From Chthoniobacter sp. (lineage in GTDB: Bacteria; Verrucomicrobiota; Verrucomicrobiia; Chthoniobacterales; Chthoniobacteraceae): a stretch of 64,000 nucleotides of DNA. Both the position numbers and the translations under genes were made by a program. The notes under the pieces were generated by a model, which saw nothing but the letters and a program-made list of their open reading frames with translations, was not told where the DNA came from and searched no databases. The DNA lies in NCBI GenBank assembly GCA_021414005.1, contig JAIOPH010000004.1, positions 62,001 to 126,000 of the forward strand, in the 5' to 3' direction. This document shows positions 55,737 to 64,000 of this stretch, in pieces. Positions within the stretch are counted from its first letter, which is position 1, and every line of letters begins with the position of its first letter.

Positions 55737-58700
55737 TCATGCTCGGTTCTGCCTGCGGCGCCGACCGAGAAAGCCGAGCGCGCCGCCCACTAGCAGACTG
55801 AGCGAGCCGGGCTCCGGGACGACGGCCGATCCGCTGCTCAAGCTGGCGATCTTGCCGCTCCCGCTGAAGGCTCCGCTCGCTATTCCGCTGGTGAAGACCA
55901 CCGTCGAGCTTGCGCCGATGCTTAGCGAACTGAGCGTCTGGCTCACGCTGCCAAATTTGAGCGTGGCATTGTCGGCTACGACAACAGTCGCCGTGCCATT
56001 CGCCGGAGTTGTGCCGAGTTCACCGTTCACGTTCAGCGTGCCGGCGGTGACGGTGAGGCTGTCGTAGGTCTGCGCTCCGTTGAGGGTTTGCACGCTGGGT
56101 CCGACCTTTTCCACGGCGGAGCCATCGAGCGCGGTGCTCGTGATGTCGCCCGAGAAAATCGTCTCGGCCGTGCTCAGGCTCGTGGGATCGCCGATGGTCA
56201 GTGTGGCTCCGCCCAAGACCACGGTGTGGCCCGTGGTGTTTCCGGGCGTCGGGTCCACGTCGGCCAGTGAGGCGACCTGCTGGGACCCATTGTTCAGATT
56301 CAGGGTCGTGCCGGAGGACATGGTGACTGGGGTCTTGACCGGAAGGTAGTTATTAGGGTTGGCGGCGTCGAGGAATCGAATTTCTGAAATGCCGGTGTAG
56401 TTGTCGGCATTCCCAAAATTGCCGGTGACATAGATCTGAATGTATCGGCCGGTGACTGACGAAGTAAAAGCGTAATTGCTACCCGCGTCCGCGGTGGTAC
56501 CGTCCGCCTGGTTGAACGTGAAGTTCTGCACCAGCGTACCCCAATTACTCCCCGCTTGTGTCGCGTAGTCGCTCCCGTTCGCCAGCAACGAGTTACCGAC
56601 ATATATGCCTGCGGTCTTAACGCCCCGTCCGGTGTGGAAGTCGGGGTCTCCTGAGTTTTCATTGTAATTCCAAAGGTGGAAGCCGCTCAATGTTTGACTA
56701 CTGCCCAAGTCGAAGGTGATCCACGTCTGTTGAATGTTATCGCTAAGCCACATTTCACCCCCAGGACCATTGTTCGCAGTGGAAGCCAAGGTGACTGCTG
56801 GAGTATTTGGGGTCATGCCTGTGCCATCAATGGCATGTCCGGGCGCGCGGTCATCTCCTCCGTAATAGCTTTGCGCCGTCACGGCGATTGGCGTCACGAG
56901 CCCGCCGAAACCTCCACCCTGCAACTTCAGGACACCGCCGGTAATATTGGTCGCTCCGTTGTAGGTTTGGGGCTTGGTGAGCGTCAGTATTCCAGCCCCG
57001 GTTTTGGTCAACCCATCATCCTGTGCCACTGAGTTATCGTGTTGCAGAGCCATTTTGACAGTGATGTCGAATCCATTGCTGTCAATCACTGCGCCACCGC
57101 CATCCCTGACGTTTACAGACGTTCCGGTGGAACCGGTTAAAAAATCGGGGTTGGCGGCGGTCGCTTTGAGTGTGCCACCACCCAAGTTTAATGAGGCATT
57201 GGTGGCCAGGGTAATTCGTTCGGTGGCGATGGTGCCGGTGCTGGAAACATCAACCGTGCTACCGTTGACCACCGAGACTTGTTTGGAATTCAGCGGCCCG
57301 GCCACATTCAAAATACTGCCGGCTTTGACTTCAGTCAGAGTGGAGACCGTCAGCCCCGCCGGCGCGGATTGCAGGGAGACGGTGCTGCCGCCTTGCACCG
57401 TCAGATTTGCAACGGTTTTGGCGCTGGCGGGTCCGGTGACATTGTAGCCATCGATGACGACGCTCGAACTCGCCACAGGGGCCGAGGCGATCTGGGTCAG
57501 CCCATTGATCGTAAATGTCTTGGCCACCTTGGCGATCGTCCCGGACCAGACCTGCAAGTCCCAGTTCGGAGCATCATCCCAAGTGGTTTGATCGCCATTG
57601 TTCGTCCAGTTGACCGTGCCCGCTGGCGCGGTGGCTTGGAAGACCGGGGTGTGTGCCGGATCAGCGCCCGTCCAGGTCATAAACGTATAACTTGGCGCGA
57701 CCGTCGCGCCGGGATCGACCGATGGCGAGAAGGCCACATTGGCAGCAATTACCGGACTGCCGGTAATATTGATCTCGCCGCCGGTGCTGCTGGCATTGAG
57801 AAACCAATTGATCGCGGAGCCAGTTTGAAGGGTGAGACCAGTGGCTCCGGTGATCGTCATCGTGCCGGAGCCGTCGCTGCCCGGCTTGATCACGCCGCCG
57901 CCATTGACCGTCAGTTCGCCAGCGAACGTGCCACTGCCGCGGACGGTACTCCCATTGCCGGCAATGACTGTGCCGTTGACCGAGTTATCATTGGTCAACA
58001 AGCTGCCGGCTCCGAGGGTCAGGGAAGCCAGCGTGGTGTCGAGCACGCCGGTGCCGCTGACGGTGATGGTGGGAGAGGCCAGCGATCCGCCCGTCCCGAT
58101 GGCTAAAGTGCCGTTCGACACCGTGGTGCTACCCGTGTAGGTGTTCACCCCGGAGAGGGTCTGCGTGCCGGAACCGGATTTCACCAAGCTGACTTTCTTA
58201 GTCGCACCGTCGCTGATGACGCCCCCGAAACTGGTCGTGCCAGCGCCACTGAGGGTCAGCGTGACATCCTCCGTCCCCGAGTTAGTCACAAGCCCCCCTC
58301 CGCCGCCGTCGTCGGCCAGCGAAGCCAGTTCCTGCTGCGAGCCGCTGAAGTCCAGCGTGGATCCCGAAGCAATGGACATGGCCGTGGTCACCGGCAGCAG
58401 ATTTGTCCCAGCGAATTGGACCGCAAAGCGCCCGGCGTTGGCCGCCACTTCCGCGAACCCGATCCACGTGGATCCACCGTCAGTGCTATAGGCCAGGCCA
58501 TGTCCGCCGCCAAAGCCGCCATTGACCGGACCCGCGCCACCACCGCCCTGGCCGACGCGCAGATCCACGGCATGCCAGCCGGGCGTTAACGAGTAGTCGG
58601 CCGTTGGTGCATCGCCCCAGTTATTGTCATTGATCACATCGTTGCCATCAATCCGGATCAGGCCGAAGTCATCGAAGTCCTTGCCGAACTTATAGGTCAC

Positions 58701-61577
58701 GGGACTATTGGACGGGTTGTAAAAGAAACCCTGATAACCAAAGGTGGTATTGTCGGCCCAATTGGGGAAGACATTGGAGCCACCGGTCCCCGTCGCGTCG
58801 GCCCACCGCGCCGAGGCTTGGATGCTGGTGTGCGGGACGGATGACGAAGAATCGGCACCGTTGCTGTTGCTGACGAGGCCCTCGTAGAGTCCGCTGACGA
58901 CCCCCTCGATCTTCAGCGTGGCCCCATTGATGACGCGGGTCGCGCCCGTATAGGTCTGGGCCTGCTTGATGATGACCGAGCCCCCTTTCGCCGTCAGGCC
59001 GCCATCACCGACATCGTGCGTCCAGACTTGATCCACGGTAACGGTCTGGCCGTTGGCATCAATCACCGCGCCGCCGGGGGCGATGTTCCCTGCACCCGCT
59101 GCCAGTGTGAAGCTGCCCGAGGCCTTCAGGGTTCCGCCGTTGAAGTTGACTGTGCCGCCACCTGTGACGCCGGGGGTCACGATGGTGCTGCCGGTATTGA
59201 GGCTGGCCGTGCCATTGACGTTCAAGCCGCCGGTGTGGACGGTCACGGTGCCGCCGAAGCTGGTCGTGCCGCTCGCTACGCTAAAGGTCGAGAGCGGGGA
59301 GCCCACCGTGCCCACACTGCCGGAGCCGTTCACCGTGGAGGTGCCGCTGCTCGTCATGCTGGTAGTGGCAAAGGTGTCGTTGGCCGTAAGGGTGGCGTGA
59401 TTGATCGTGGTCGCGGCCGTGACCGTGAGCGGGCCGCCGCCTTGCACCGTGAGGCTGATCGGGTCGGTGCCGTTGCCGAGCCCGAGCGAATTGATGGTCG
59501 TGGCCACCGCCGAGCCGGTGACGTTCGCGCCGCCCACCTTGTCAATGACTACGTCGCTCGTCGAGACAGGCACGCCGGGTGAGGAGGAGAGATTGACCAG
59601 CACCAGACGGCTGTTGGCATTGTCATACTGGACTTGGCCGCCGGAGAAGCCACCGCCAGCCCAATTCACCGCGGTATCCCAATTGCCGTTGCCATCCGCC
59701 CAACTCTTGATGGGGCTCGAATTGACGAGGCTGAGGTCCACCGTCCACGCGGGCTGCCCGCCGGACAGTGTGCCGGTGTATTTCAGGATCTCGTAAGTTG
59801 TCGCGCCATTGGCGGCGGCACCCAGGCTGTCCACCTTCAGGACCGGCGCGCCGGTGATGCTCACGTTGCCGTTGACCTGGATGTGGCTGTTCAGCGTGTT
59901 GCTATTGGTGGCACTGCCGATGAGCCAGCGGTAGGAAGCGTCGTCGAAAGTCAGCGCCGGGGTCGTAAGACTCCCGCCGACCAGCGGCCGGATGGTAGTG
60001 CCCGTGTTGACCGTCAGCCCGCCAGTGAGGGTGCCGCCGACGGCGAGTTCGCCTCCCGTGACCGTGGTCGCACCGTTGTGGGTGTGGGCACCGGAGAGGA
60101 TCAAAATGCCGTTGCCCGTCTTATTCAGGTCGCTACCCGCGCCACCGGTAATAGCCCCGGTGATCTCCGCGGTATCGGCACCGACTTCGATCGTGCGCGC
60201 GGCTCCGTCGAAATCCAAACCATTGGCGAAAGTCAGTTTGCTATTGGCCGTGGTGGCATTGAGGACCAGCGTGCCGGGCGCAAAATCGCCACTGCCCCAG
60301 GTGAGCGAGTCATTGGTCGTGCCGATCGTTACCGTGCGAGCCGCGCCACGCGCGCTGAAGCCGCTGCTGCCCGCACCGACCTGCACCTCGCCGCCGCCAC
60401 CGCCCGGATTGCGTTGAAGGTTTCCACTAGCCAGCTCGACCACGCCACCGCTGACCGTCAGCAAGCCGCTGCTCAGCGCCGAAGCATGACTCAGCCGGAG
60501 GACGCCGCCATTGACGGTGGTGGTCCCGGAACCGCTATTCGCCCCACTTAAAGTCAGAATGCCGGTATTGTCCTTTACGATCAATCCGTCGCCGCTAAAA
60601 ACTCCGCTCAAGACCTGATCGGCCGTGCTGTTGTAACTAAACGTGGCTCCATTGCTGGTGGTAACTGCCCCGGCGTACGTGCCGCTACCCAACTGACCGG
60701 CTCCGCCGACGGCCAAGGTGCCGCCGCTGATGAAACTCGCTCCGGTGAAGGTGCTGACGCCGGTCAAAGTGAGTGTCCCGCTGGCTTCCTTGACGAGTTG
60801 CCCTGCGCCGTTGGCCCCATTGGAAATCACCCCCGACAGGATTTGAGCGGACGAACTGTTGTAGTCGAGGATGGTGCTGTCATCGATCGAGATGTTCCCT
60901 GCGAAATTGCCGTTGCCCAAGTTCCCTGATCCCGAAACGCTTTGATATTGGTTGCCATTGTCGCCAATACCCCGGCCACCGATCGTCAAATACCCGGCCG
61001 CCACGTTTGCACCTTTGTGCAAGGTGATGTTCCCCTGAAAGCCATTGACTCCGACAAGGTTCACGAAACTGTAAGAGGGGGACTGGGTATTGAAAGTCAC
61101 ATCCAGCGCGAGGTTGCTGCCATCGCCGACGTTGGGGATGCCGTTATTAAATGTCACCTCCTCGCGATCGCCATTCCCGTTCACGCCGGTCACTATGGCC
61201 AGCGTCTGCGCACCCGTCCCGGTGGACGTGATGGCCCCTGTAAACGTGAAGATCGTGTCGTTGTTATTAAATTCCAGATGCCTGATGCCGCCGGCTCCGC
61301 CGAAAACGAGGTTGTTTTCGATGGTGAAGTGGGCCTGGGAGCCTGGCTCGGTTTTGAGCGTGGCATCGTCCATGATCGTGATCGTTCCCAAGTAGCCGCC
61401 GCTTGTGGAGAGATACTTGTCAGCGGGATCATTGACACTCAGCGTGGTGCCCGACCCAATGGTTGTCTGGGCATGGACCGCAGAGCTCCCGACCAAAGAC
61501 CCCGCCAGAATGGCAGCGATGCTGCCGGTGAGGATGCGGCGGGAGGTTTTCCTGGCGTTTGATGGGTTGGTTTTCAT
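55737..61577 (-). CDS. Giant PEP-CTERM autotransporter-type repeat protein with PA14-like and discoidin domains
   Basis: The 1946-residue protein starts at ATG 61577, after a basic N-region (NPSNARKTSRRILTGSIAAILAGSLVGSSAVHAQ) giving an export signal. The body is autotransporter-associated beta-strand repeats (GAGTLTLSGAN.., GNGTLAIGTGG..). A PA14-like lectin-type domain lies at about residues 886-1066 (WADATGTGGSNVFPNW.., FDDFGLIRIDGNDVI) and an F5/8C discoidin domain at about 1566-1739 (GDDRAPGHAIDG, ITFDLGSSQTLSGFHLWNYNE). It ends VVPEPGSLSLLVGG..GFLGRRRRQNRA, a classic PEP-CTERM sorting tail. It is likely surface-bound and carbohydrate-binding. No exosortase is in the window. Confidence 0.92.
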   Translation of the reverse strand: MKTNPSNARKTSRRILTGSIAAILAGSLVGSSAVHAQTTIGSGTTLSVNDPADKYLSTSGGYLGTITIMDDATLKTEPGSQAHFTIENNLVFGGAGGIRHLEFNNNDTIFTFTGAITSTGTGAQTLAIVTGVNGNGDREEVTFNNGIPNVGDGSNLALDVTFNTQSPSYSFVNLVGVNGFQGNITLHKGANVAAGYLTIGGRGIGDNGNQYQSVSGSGNLGNGNFAGNISIDDSTILDYNSSSAQILSGVISNGANGAGQLVKEASGTLTLTGVSTFTGASFISGGTLAVGGAGQLGSGTYAGAVTTSNGATFSYNSTADQVLSGVFSGDGLIVKDNTGILTLSGANSGSGTTTVNGGVLRLSHASALSSGLLTVSGGVVELASGNLQRNPGGGGGEVQVGAGSSGFSARGAARTVTIGTTNDSLTWGSGDFAPGTLVLNATTANSKLTFANGLDFDGAARTIEVGADTAEITGAITGGAGSDLNKTGNGILILSGAHTHNGATTVTGGELAVGGTLTGGLTVNTGTTIRPLVGGSLTTPALTFDDASYRWLIGSATNSNTLNSHIQVNGNVSITGAPVLKVDSLGAAANGATTYEILKYTGTLSGGQPAWTVDLSLVNSSPIKSWADGNGNWDTAVNWAGGGFSGGQVQYDNANSRLVLVNLSSSPGVPVSTSDVVIDKVGGANVTGSAVATTINSLGLGNGTDPISLTVQGGGPLTVTAATTINHATLTANDTFATTSMTSSGTSTVNGSGSVGTVGSPLSTFSVASGTTSFGGTVTVHTGGLNVNGTASLNTGSTIVTPGVTGGGTVNFNGGTLKASGSFTLAAGAGNIAPGGAVIDANGQTVTVDQVWTHDVGDGGLTAKGGSVIIKQAQTYTGATRVINGATLKIEGVVSGLYEGLVSNSNGADSSSSVPHTSIQASARWADATGTGGSNVFPNWADNTTFGYQGFFYNPSNSPVTYKFGKDFDDFGLIRIDGNDVINDNNWGDAPTADYSLTPGWHAVDLRVGQGGGGAGPVNGGFGGGHGLAYSTDGGSTWIGFAEVAANAGRFAVQFAGTNLLPVTTAMSIASGSTLDFSGSQQELASLADDGGGGGLVTNSGTEDVTLTLSGAGTTSFGGVISDGATKKVSLVKSGSGTQTLSGVNTYTGSTTVSNGTLAIGTGGSLASPTITVSGTGVLDTTLASLTLGAGSLLTNDNSVNGTVIAGNGSTVRGSGTFAGELTVNGGGVIKPGSDGSGTMTITGATGLTLQTGSAINWFLNASSTGGEINITGSPVIAANVAFSPSVDPGATVAPSYTFMTWTGADPAHTPVFQATAPAGTVNWTNNGDQTTWDDAPNWDLQVWSGTIAKVAKTFTINGLTQIASAPVASSSVVIDGYNVTGPASAKTVANLTVQGGSTVSLQSAPAGLTVSTLTEVKAGSILNVAGPLNSKQVSVVNGSTVDVSSTGTIATERITLATNASLNLGGGTLKATAANPDFLTGSTGTSVNVRDGGGAVIDSNGFDITVKMALQHDNSVAQDDGLTKTGAGILTLTKPQTYNGATNITGGVLKLQGGGFGGLVTPIAVTAQSYYGGDDRAPGHAIDGTGMTPNTPAVTLASTANNGPGGEMWLSDNIQQTWITFDLGSSQTLSGFHLWNYNENSGDPDFHTGRGVKTAGIYVGNSLLANGSDYATQAGSNWGTLVQNFTFNQADGTTADAGSNYAFTSSVTGRYIQIYVTGNFGNADNYTGISEIRFLDAANPNNYLPVKTPVTMSSGTTLNLNNGSQQVASLADVDPTPGNTTGHTVVLGGATLTIGDPTSLSTAETIFSGDITSTALDGSAVEKVGPSVQTLNGAQTYDSLTVTAGTLNVNGELGTTPANGTATVVVADNATLKFGSVSQTLSSLSIGASSTVVFTSGIASGAFSGSGKIASLSSGSAVVPEPGSLSLLVGGALGFLGRRRRQNRA

Positions 61578-61832
61578 GGATGATGGGGGCGGGCGGTTAG
61601 GAATTAAGAGTGGGGGTGAAATTATCGGGGAAAATGCGTGTGAAAACACTAGTTGCAATGCCTTTCTTTTTCGCGGCTTGGGTAAAGCTCTTCCGCATCG
61701 GAGATTTTCTTCTCGCGCAGCTCGCCGCTCCACGATGCCCCCGATCGCGAGATCCTCGGCGGCAGATTTCAGCCCGGATGGGGTTGCGCCGGGGCGGCCA
61801 CGCTGGTAAGGCCCGCCAGGCCGTTTTTCCAC

Positions 61833-63320
61833 ATGATCAAAAACATCCTCATCCTCGGAGCCGGCAGCGCGGGTTTGATCGCGGCGCTCTCCCTGCGGCG
61901 CTTTTTTCCGCAGATGCCCATCCGGGTCGTGCGGAGCAAGGACATCGGCGTGATCGGCGTGGGCGAGGGCACGACGTTTACCTTCCCGCAGTTCCTTTTC
62001 AATGACCTGAAGCTTTCTCCGGAGGAGGTATATGCCCACGCGCAACCGACTTGGAAACTGGGTATCCGCTTCCTGTGGGGCCCGCGCGCGGAGTTTTTCT
62101 ACACCTTTTCCAAGCAGTTCAATTTTCGCCGGCTCGATCTGCCGAAACCGAACGGCTTTTACTGCGACGAGGGCGTGGAGAACCTCGACGTGGTGAGCGC
62201 CATGATGCGCCAGCACCGCGCGCTGCCGCGGGGGAAGAACGGCCTGCCGGATTTCGCGCAGCATCAGTTCCTCGCCTTCCACATCGAGAATGAAAGACTG
62301 GTCGAATTCCTCGAAGGCTGCGCGCGGACGCGCGGCATCGAGTTCACAGACGGCACGGTGCGGGAAGTCGAACGCGGGGCCGAGGGCGTCGCGGCCCTGT
62401 TGCTCGAAAGTGGGGAGCGGTTGGGGGCGGACTTGTTTGTCGATTGCTCGGGATTCCGCTCGGAGTTGCTCGGGCGCACGCTGGCCGAGCCGTTCCGCAG
62501 TTTCGACCGATCGCTGTTTTGTGACCGCGCGGTGATCGGCGGCTGGCCGCGCACTGACGAAATCATCGAGCCCTACACCACTGCGGAGACGATGGAAGCG
62601 GGCTGGTGCTGGCGAATCGAACACGAACGGTGGATCAACCGCGGCTACGTCTATGCGTCGCACTTTCTCTCCGACGACGCGGCGCTGGCGGAGTTCCGAC
62701 GGAAGAACCCGAAGGTGGCCGGCGAGCCGCGGGTGGTGAAATTTCGCACGGGGCGCTACGAACGGCTCTGGGTGAACAACGTCGTGGCCATCGGCAATGC
62801 CTCGGGTTTCGTCGAGCCGCTGGAAGCCACCGCACTCGGCGTCATCGTGAACCAATCCCGCTGGCTCGGCCAATGCCTCCGCGAAAACTCCCTGGCTCCG
62901 ACTCCCGGCATGCGGGCGATCTACAACCGCGTGGCGGGAGATTCCTGGGAGGAAACGCGCGACTTCATCGCGCTGCACTACGCTTTCAATACGCGGATCG
63001 AGACCCCTTTTTGGCGGACCTGCCAGGCCGAGACCGACCTCGGCAAGGCCCGGGGCATCGTGGAGTTTTACCAGGAGAACGGACCCACCTCGGTCGCTGA
63101 GCCGCTGCTACTGCGACATCCGAGCGCCTTCGGGATGGAGGGTTACCTGGCCATGCTCGTGGGCATGCGCGTGCCGCATCAAAAGCCGCACCAGGCCGCC
63201 GTGACCGAGCGGGAGATCTGGCGTAACCACACCCAGCTCTGCAAGACCGTCGCCAAAAGCGCCTTCACCGTCCGCGAAGGGCTCGATTACATCCGCCAGC
63301 CGGGCGCGCGGTGGAGCTAG
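61833..63320 (+). CDS. Tryptophan halogenase-like flavoprotein
   Basis: The 495-residue protein belongs to the FADH2-dependent halogenase family (PrnA/RebH type). FAD binding is by ILGAGSAGLIAALSLRR (GxGxxG), with GVGEGTT as the second dinucleotide motif. Lys75 in TWKLGIRF aligns with the catalytic lysine of PrnA. The usual WxWxIP signature reads GWCWRIEH: both Trp are kept, but the Pro is replaced. The C-terminus holds VNNVVAIGNASGFVEPLEATAL and EFYQENGP. It may use a substrate other than tryptophan. Its start is 256 bases from the divergent giant PEP-CTERM gene. Confidence 0.9.
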   Translation: MIKNILILGAGSAGLIAALSLRRFFPQMPIRVVRSKDIGVIGVGEGTTFTFPQFLFNDLKLSPEEVYAHAQPTWKLGIRFLWGPRAEFFYTFSKQFNFRRLDLPKPNGFYCDEGVENLDVVSAMMRQHRALPRGKNGLPDFAQHQFLAFHIENERLVEFLEGCARTRGIEFTDGTVREVERGAEGVAALLLESGERLGADLFVDCSGFRSELLGRTLAEPFRSFDRSLFCDRAVIGGWPRTDEIIEPYTTAETMEAGWCWRIEHERWINRGYVYASHFLSDDAALAEFRRKNPKVAGEPRVVKFRTGRYERLWVNNVVAIGNASGFVEPLEATALGVIVNQSRWLGQCLRENSLAPTPGMRAIYNRVAGDSWEETRDFIALHYAFNTRIETPFWRTCQAETDLGKARGIVEFYQENGPTSVAEPLLLRHPSAFGMEGYLAMLVGMRVPHQKPHQAAVTEREIWRNHTQLCKTVAKSAFTVREGLDYIRQPGARWS

Positions 63321-63338
63321 CTCATACGAGGGCGGACC

Positions 63339-64000
63339 TCACCGCCGCATGGCGTGCGGCTTGTCGTAGAATTTGTCGGGCCATTTCCATCCGGGCGCGC
63401 GGATCATTTGCAGCGCCTGCGGCACCGTGAAGGCGTCGCGAACGTGCTCGGTGATCTTCTGCTGGATGCGCTGCCACTGGAGCCGCTCCTCCGCGGAGGG
63501 CCGGTAGGCCGAGTCGTACGGTACGCTCATGCCCACGAGCATCGCGAGATGCCCTTCGGTGCCAAACTCGCGCGCATCGTTCGTGTCCAGCAGCAAGCGC
63601 CGCCACAGCACGCTCGGTCCGTTTTCGCGGTAGAACTCCACGAACCGCGCGGCCTCGTGCAGCTCAACCTTTTCCAGACACTCGCGCCAAAACGGTGTGT
63701 CCAGCCGGCGGTTGAAACGGTAGTGCAGGGCGAGGAAGGTGCGGATCGTGTCGAAGCTGCGGTTCAGATGCCGGTTGAAGTTGCTGATAGTGCTGGCGCG
63801 AGGCTGGAAATTCGCGTCGGCCAGGACCTCCGCCAGCGCCTGACACTGCATGCAAATCGCGGACAAGGCGCTCGCCTCCAGCGGCTCCACAAAGCCCGCG
63901 GCATTGCCGATCGCCACGACATTTTTCACCCACAGCCGCTCATACCGGCCCGCGCGAAACGGCACGATGCGTGTGGACTGGACCTTAGGGTTTTTCGTGC
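63339..64000 (-). CDS. Tryptophan halogenase-like protein, C-terminal part (cut by right edge)
   Basis: A minus-strand frame runs open from the right edge to the stop at 63339. It reads KNPKV..STRIVPFRAGRYERLWVKNVVAIGNAAGFVEPLEASAL.., closely parallel to the same region of the halogenase at 61833-63320. Further shared segments are LALHYRFNRRLDTPFW, FVEFYRENGPSVLWRRLLLDT and GHLAMLVGMSVPYDS. The N-terminal FAD domain lies outside the window. It is convergent with the first copy, stops 18 bases apart, and they are homologous but clearly diverged. Confidence 0.88.
   Translation of the reverse strand, partial: TKNPKVQSTRIVPFRAGRYERLWVKNVVAIGNAAGFVEPLEASALSAICMQCQALAEVLADANFQPRASTISNFNRHLNRSFDTIRTFLALHYRFNRRLDTPFWRECLEKVELHEAARFVEFYRENGPSVLWRRLLLDTNDAREFGTEGHLAMLVGMSVPYDSAYRPSAEERLQWQRIQQKITEHVRDAFTVPQALQMIRAPGWKWPDKFYDKPHAMRR

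Noticed and set aside
61578..62978. N-terminal extension of the giant PEP-CTERM protein by 467 residues
   Set aside because: The extension is antisense to the halogenase gene and has no family features, while a proper export signal begins at 61577.

Overview
The window looks like part of a chromosome from a high-G+C member of the Verrucomicrobiota, perhaps a Chthoniobacter-like soil lineage (inferred, not proven). The evidence is two PSCyt1/PSD1 plus DUF1501 gene pairs (a Planctomycetes-Verrucomicrobia hallmark), giant autotransporter-type beta-strand repeat proteins, one with a PEP-CTERM tail, a secreted sulfatase, and a structured 'NHALQRTAPGV' dispersed repeat that I remember from verrucomicrobial genomes. 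I saw no tRNA, rRNA, intact insertion sequence, phage module or CRISPR array.

Layout. 1-5285 (-): a giant secreted repeat protein cut by the left edge, then a sulfotransferase (5468-6277). 6353-10455 (-): first cytochrome-type PSD1 / DUF1501 pair. 10613-13117 (+): CAP protein, pyrH, frr and a thioredoxin-fold protein. 13143-14993 (-): sugar-nucleotide epimerase genes. 15134-22182 (+): beta-CASP nuclease, AraC regulator, RND pump and adaptor. 22225-28650 (-): cysteine desulfurase, second PSD1/DUF1501 pair, radical SAM protein. 28650-31460: accessory island with a 41-42 bp phased palindrome array, a lower-G+C three-gene TIGR04255 cassette and a broken Fic gene. 31463-36675 (-) and 36812-39379 (+): Asp-box protein, giant membrane protein and a divergent large membrane protein. 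39439-45019: oxidoreductase, monooxygenase-like protein, Ala/Lys-rich lipoprotein, HtpG, arylsulfatase. 45306-48841: two small membrane or secreted protein genes around a noncoding block with three hairpins, about thirty 21-bp palindromic repeats, a 22-bp perfect palindrome and the NHALQRTA element. 48951-52832: pilT, pilB, a GhoS/DUF2622-like protein, bactofilin. 52926-55581: aldehyde dehydrogenase and two secreted proteins. 55737-61577 (-): complete 1946-residue PEP-CTERM repeat protein. 61833-64000: two convergent tryptophan-halogenase-like genes, the second cut by the right edge.

The core genes (pyrH-frr, htpG, nifS-like, pilB/pilT) are ordinary. The most unusual material is DNA structure that no gene explains: two arrays of dyad-symmetric units with periods of 21 bp and 41-42 bp, close to two and four helical turns. 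Next in interest is the unexplained TIGR04255 three-gene cassette. All readings are by eye; start codons and family names are stated with their uncertainty.
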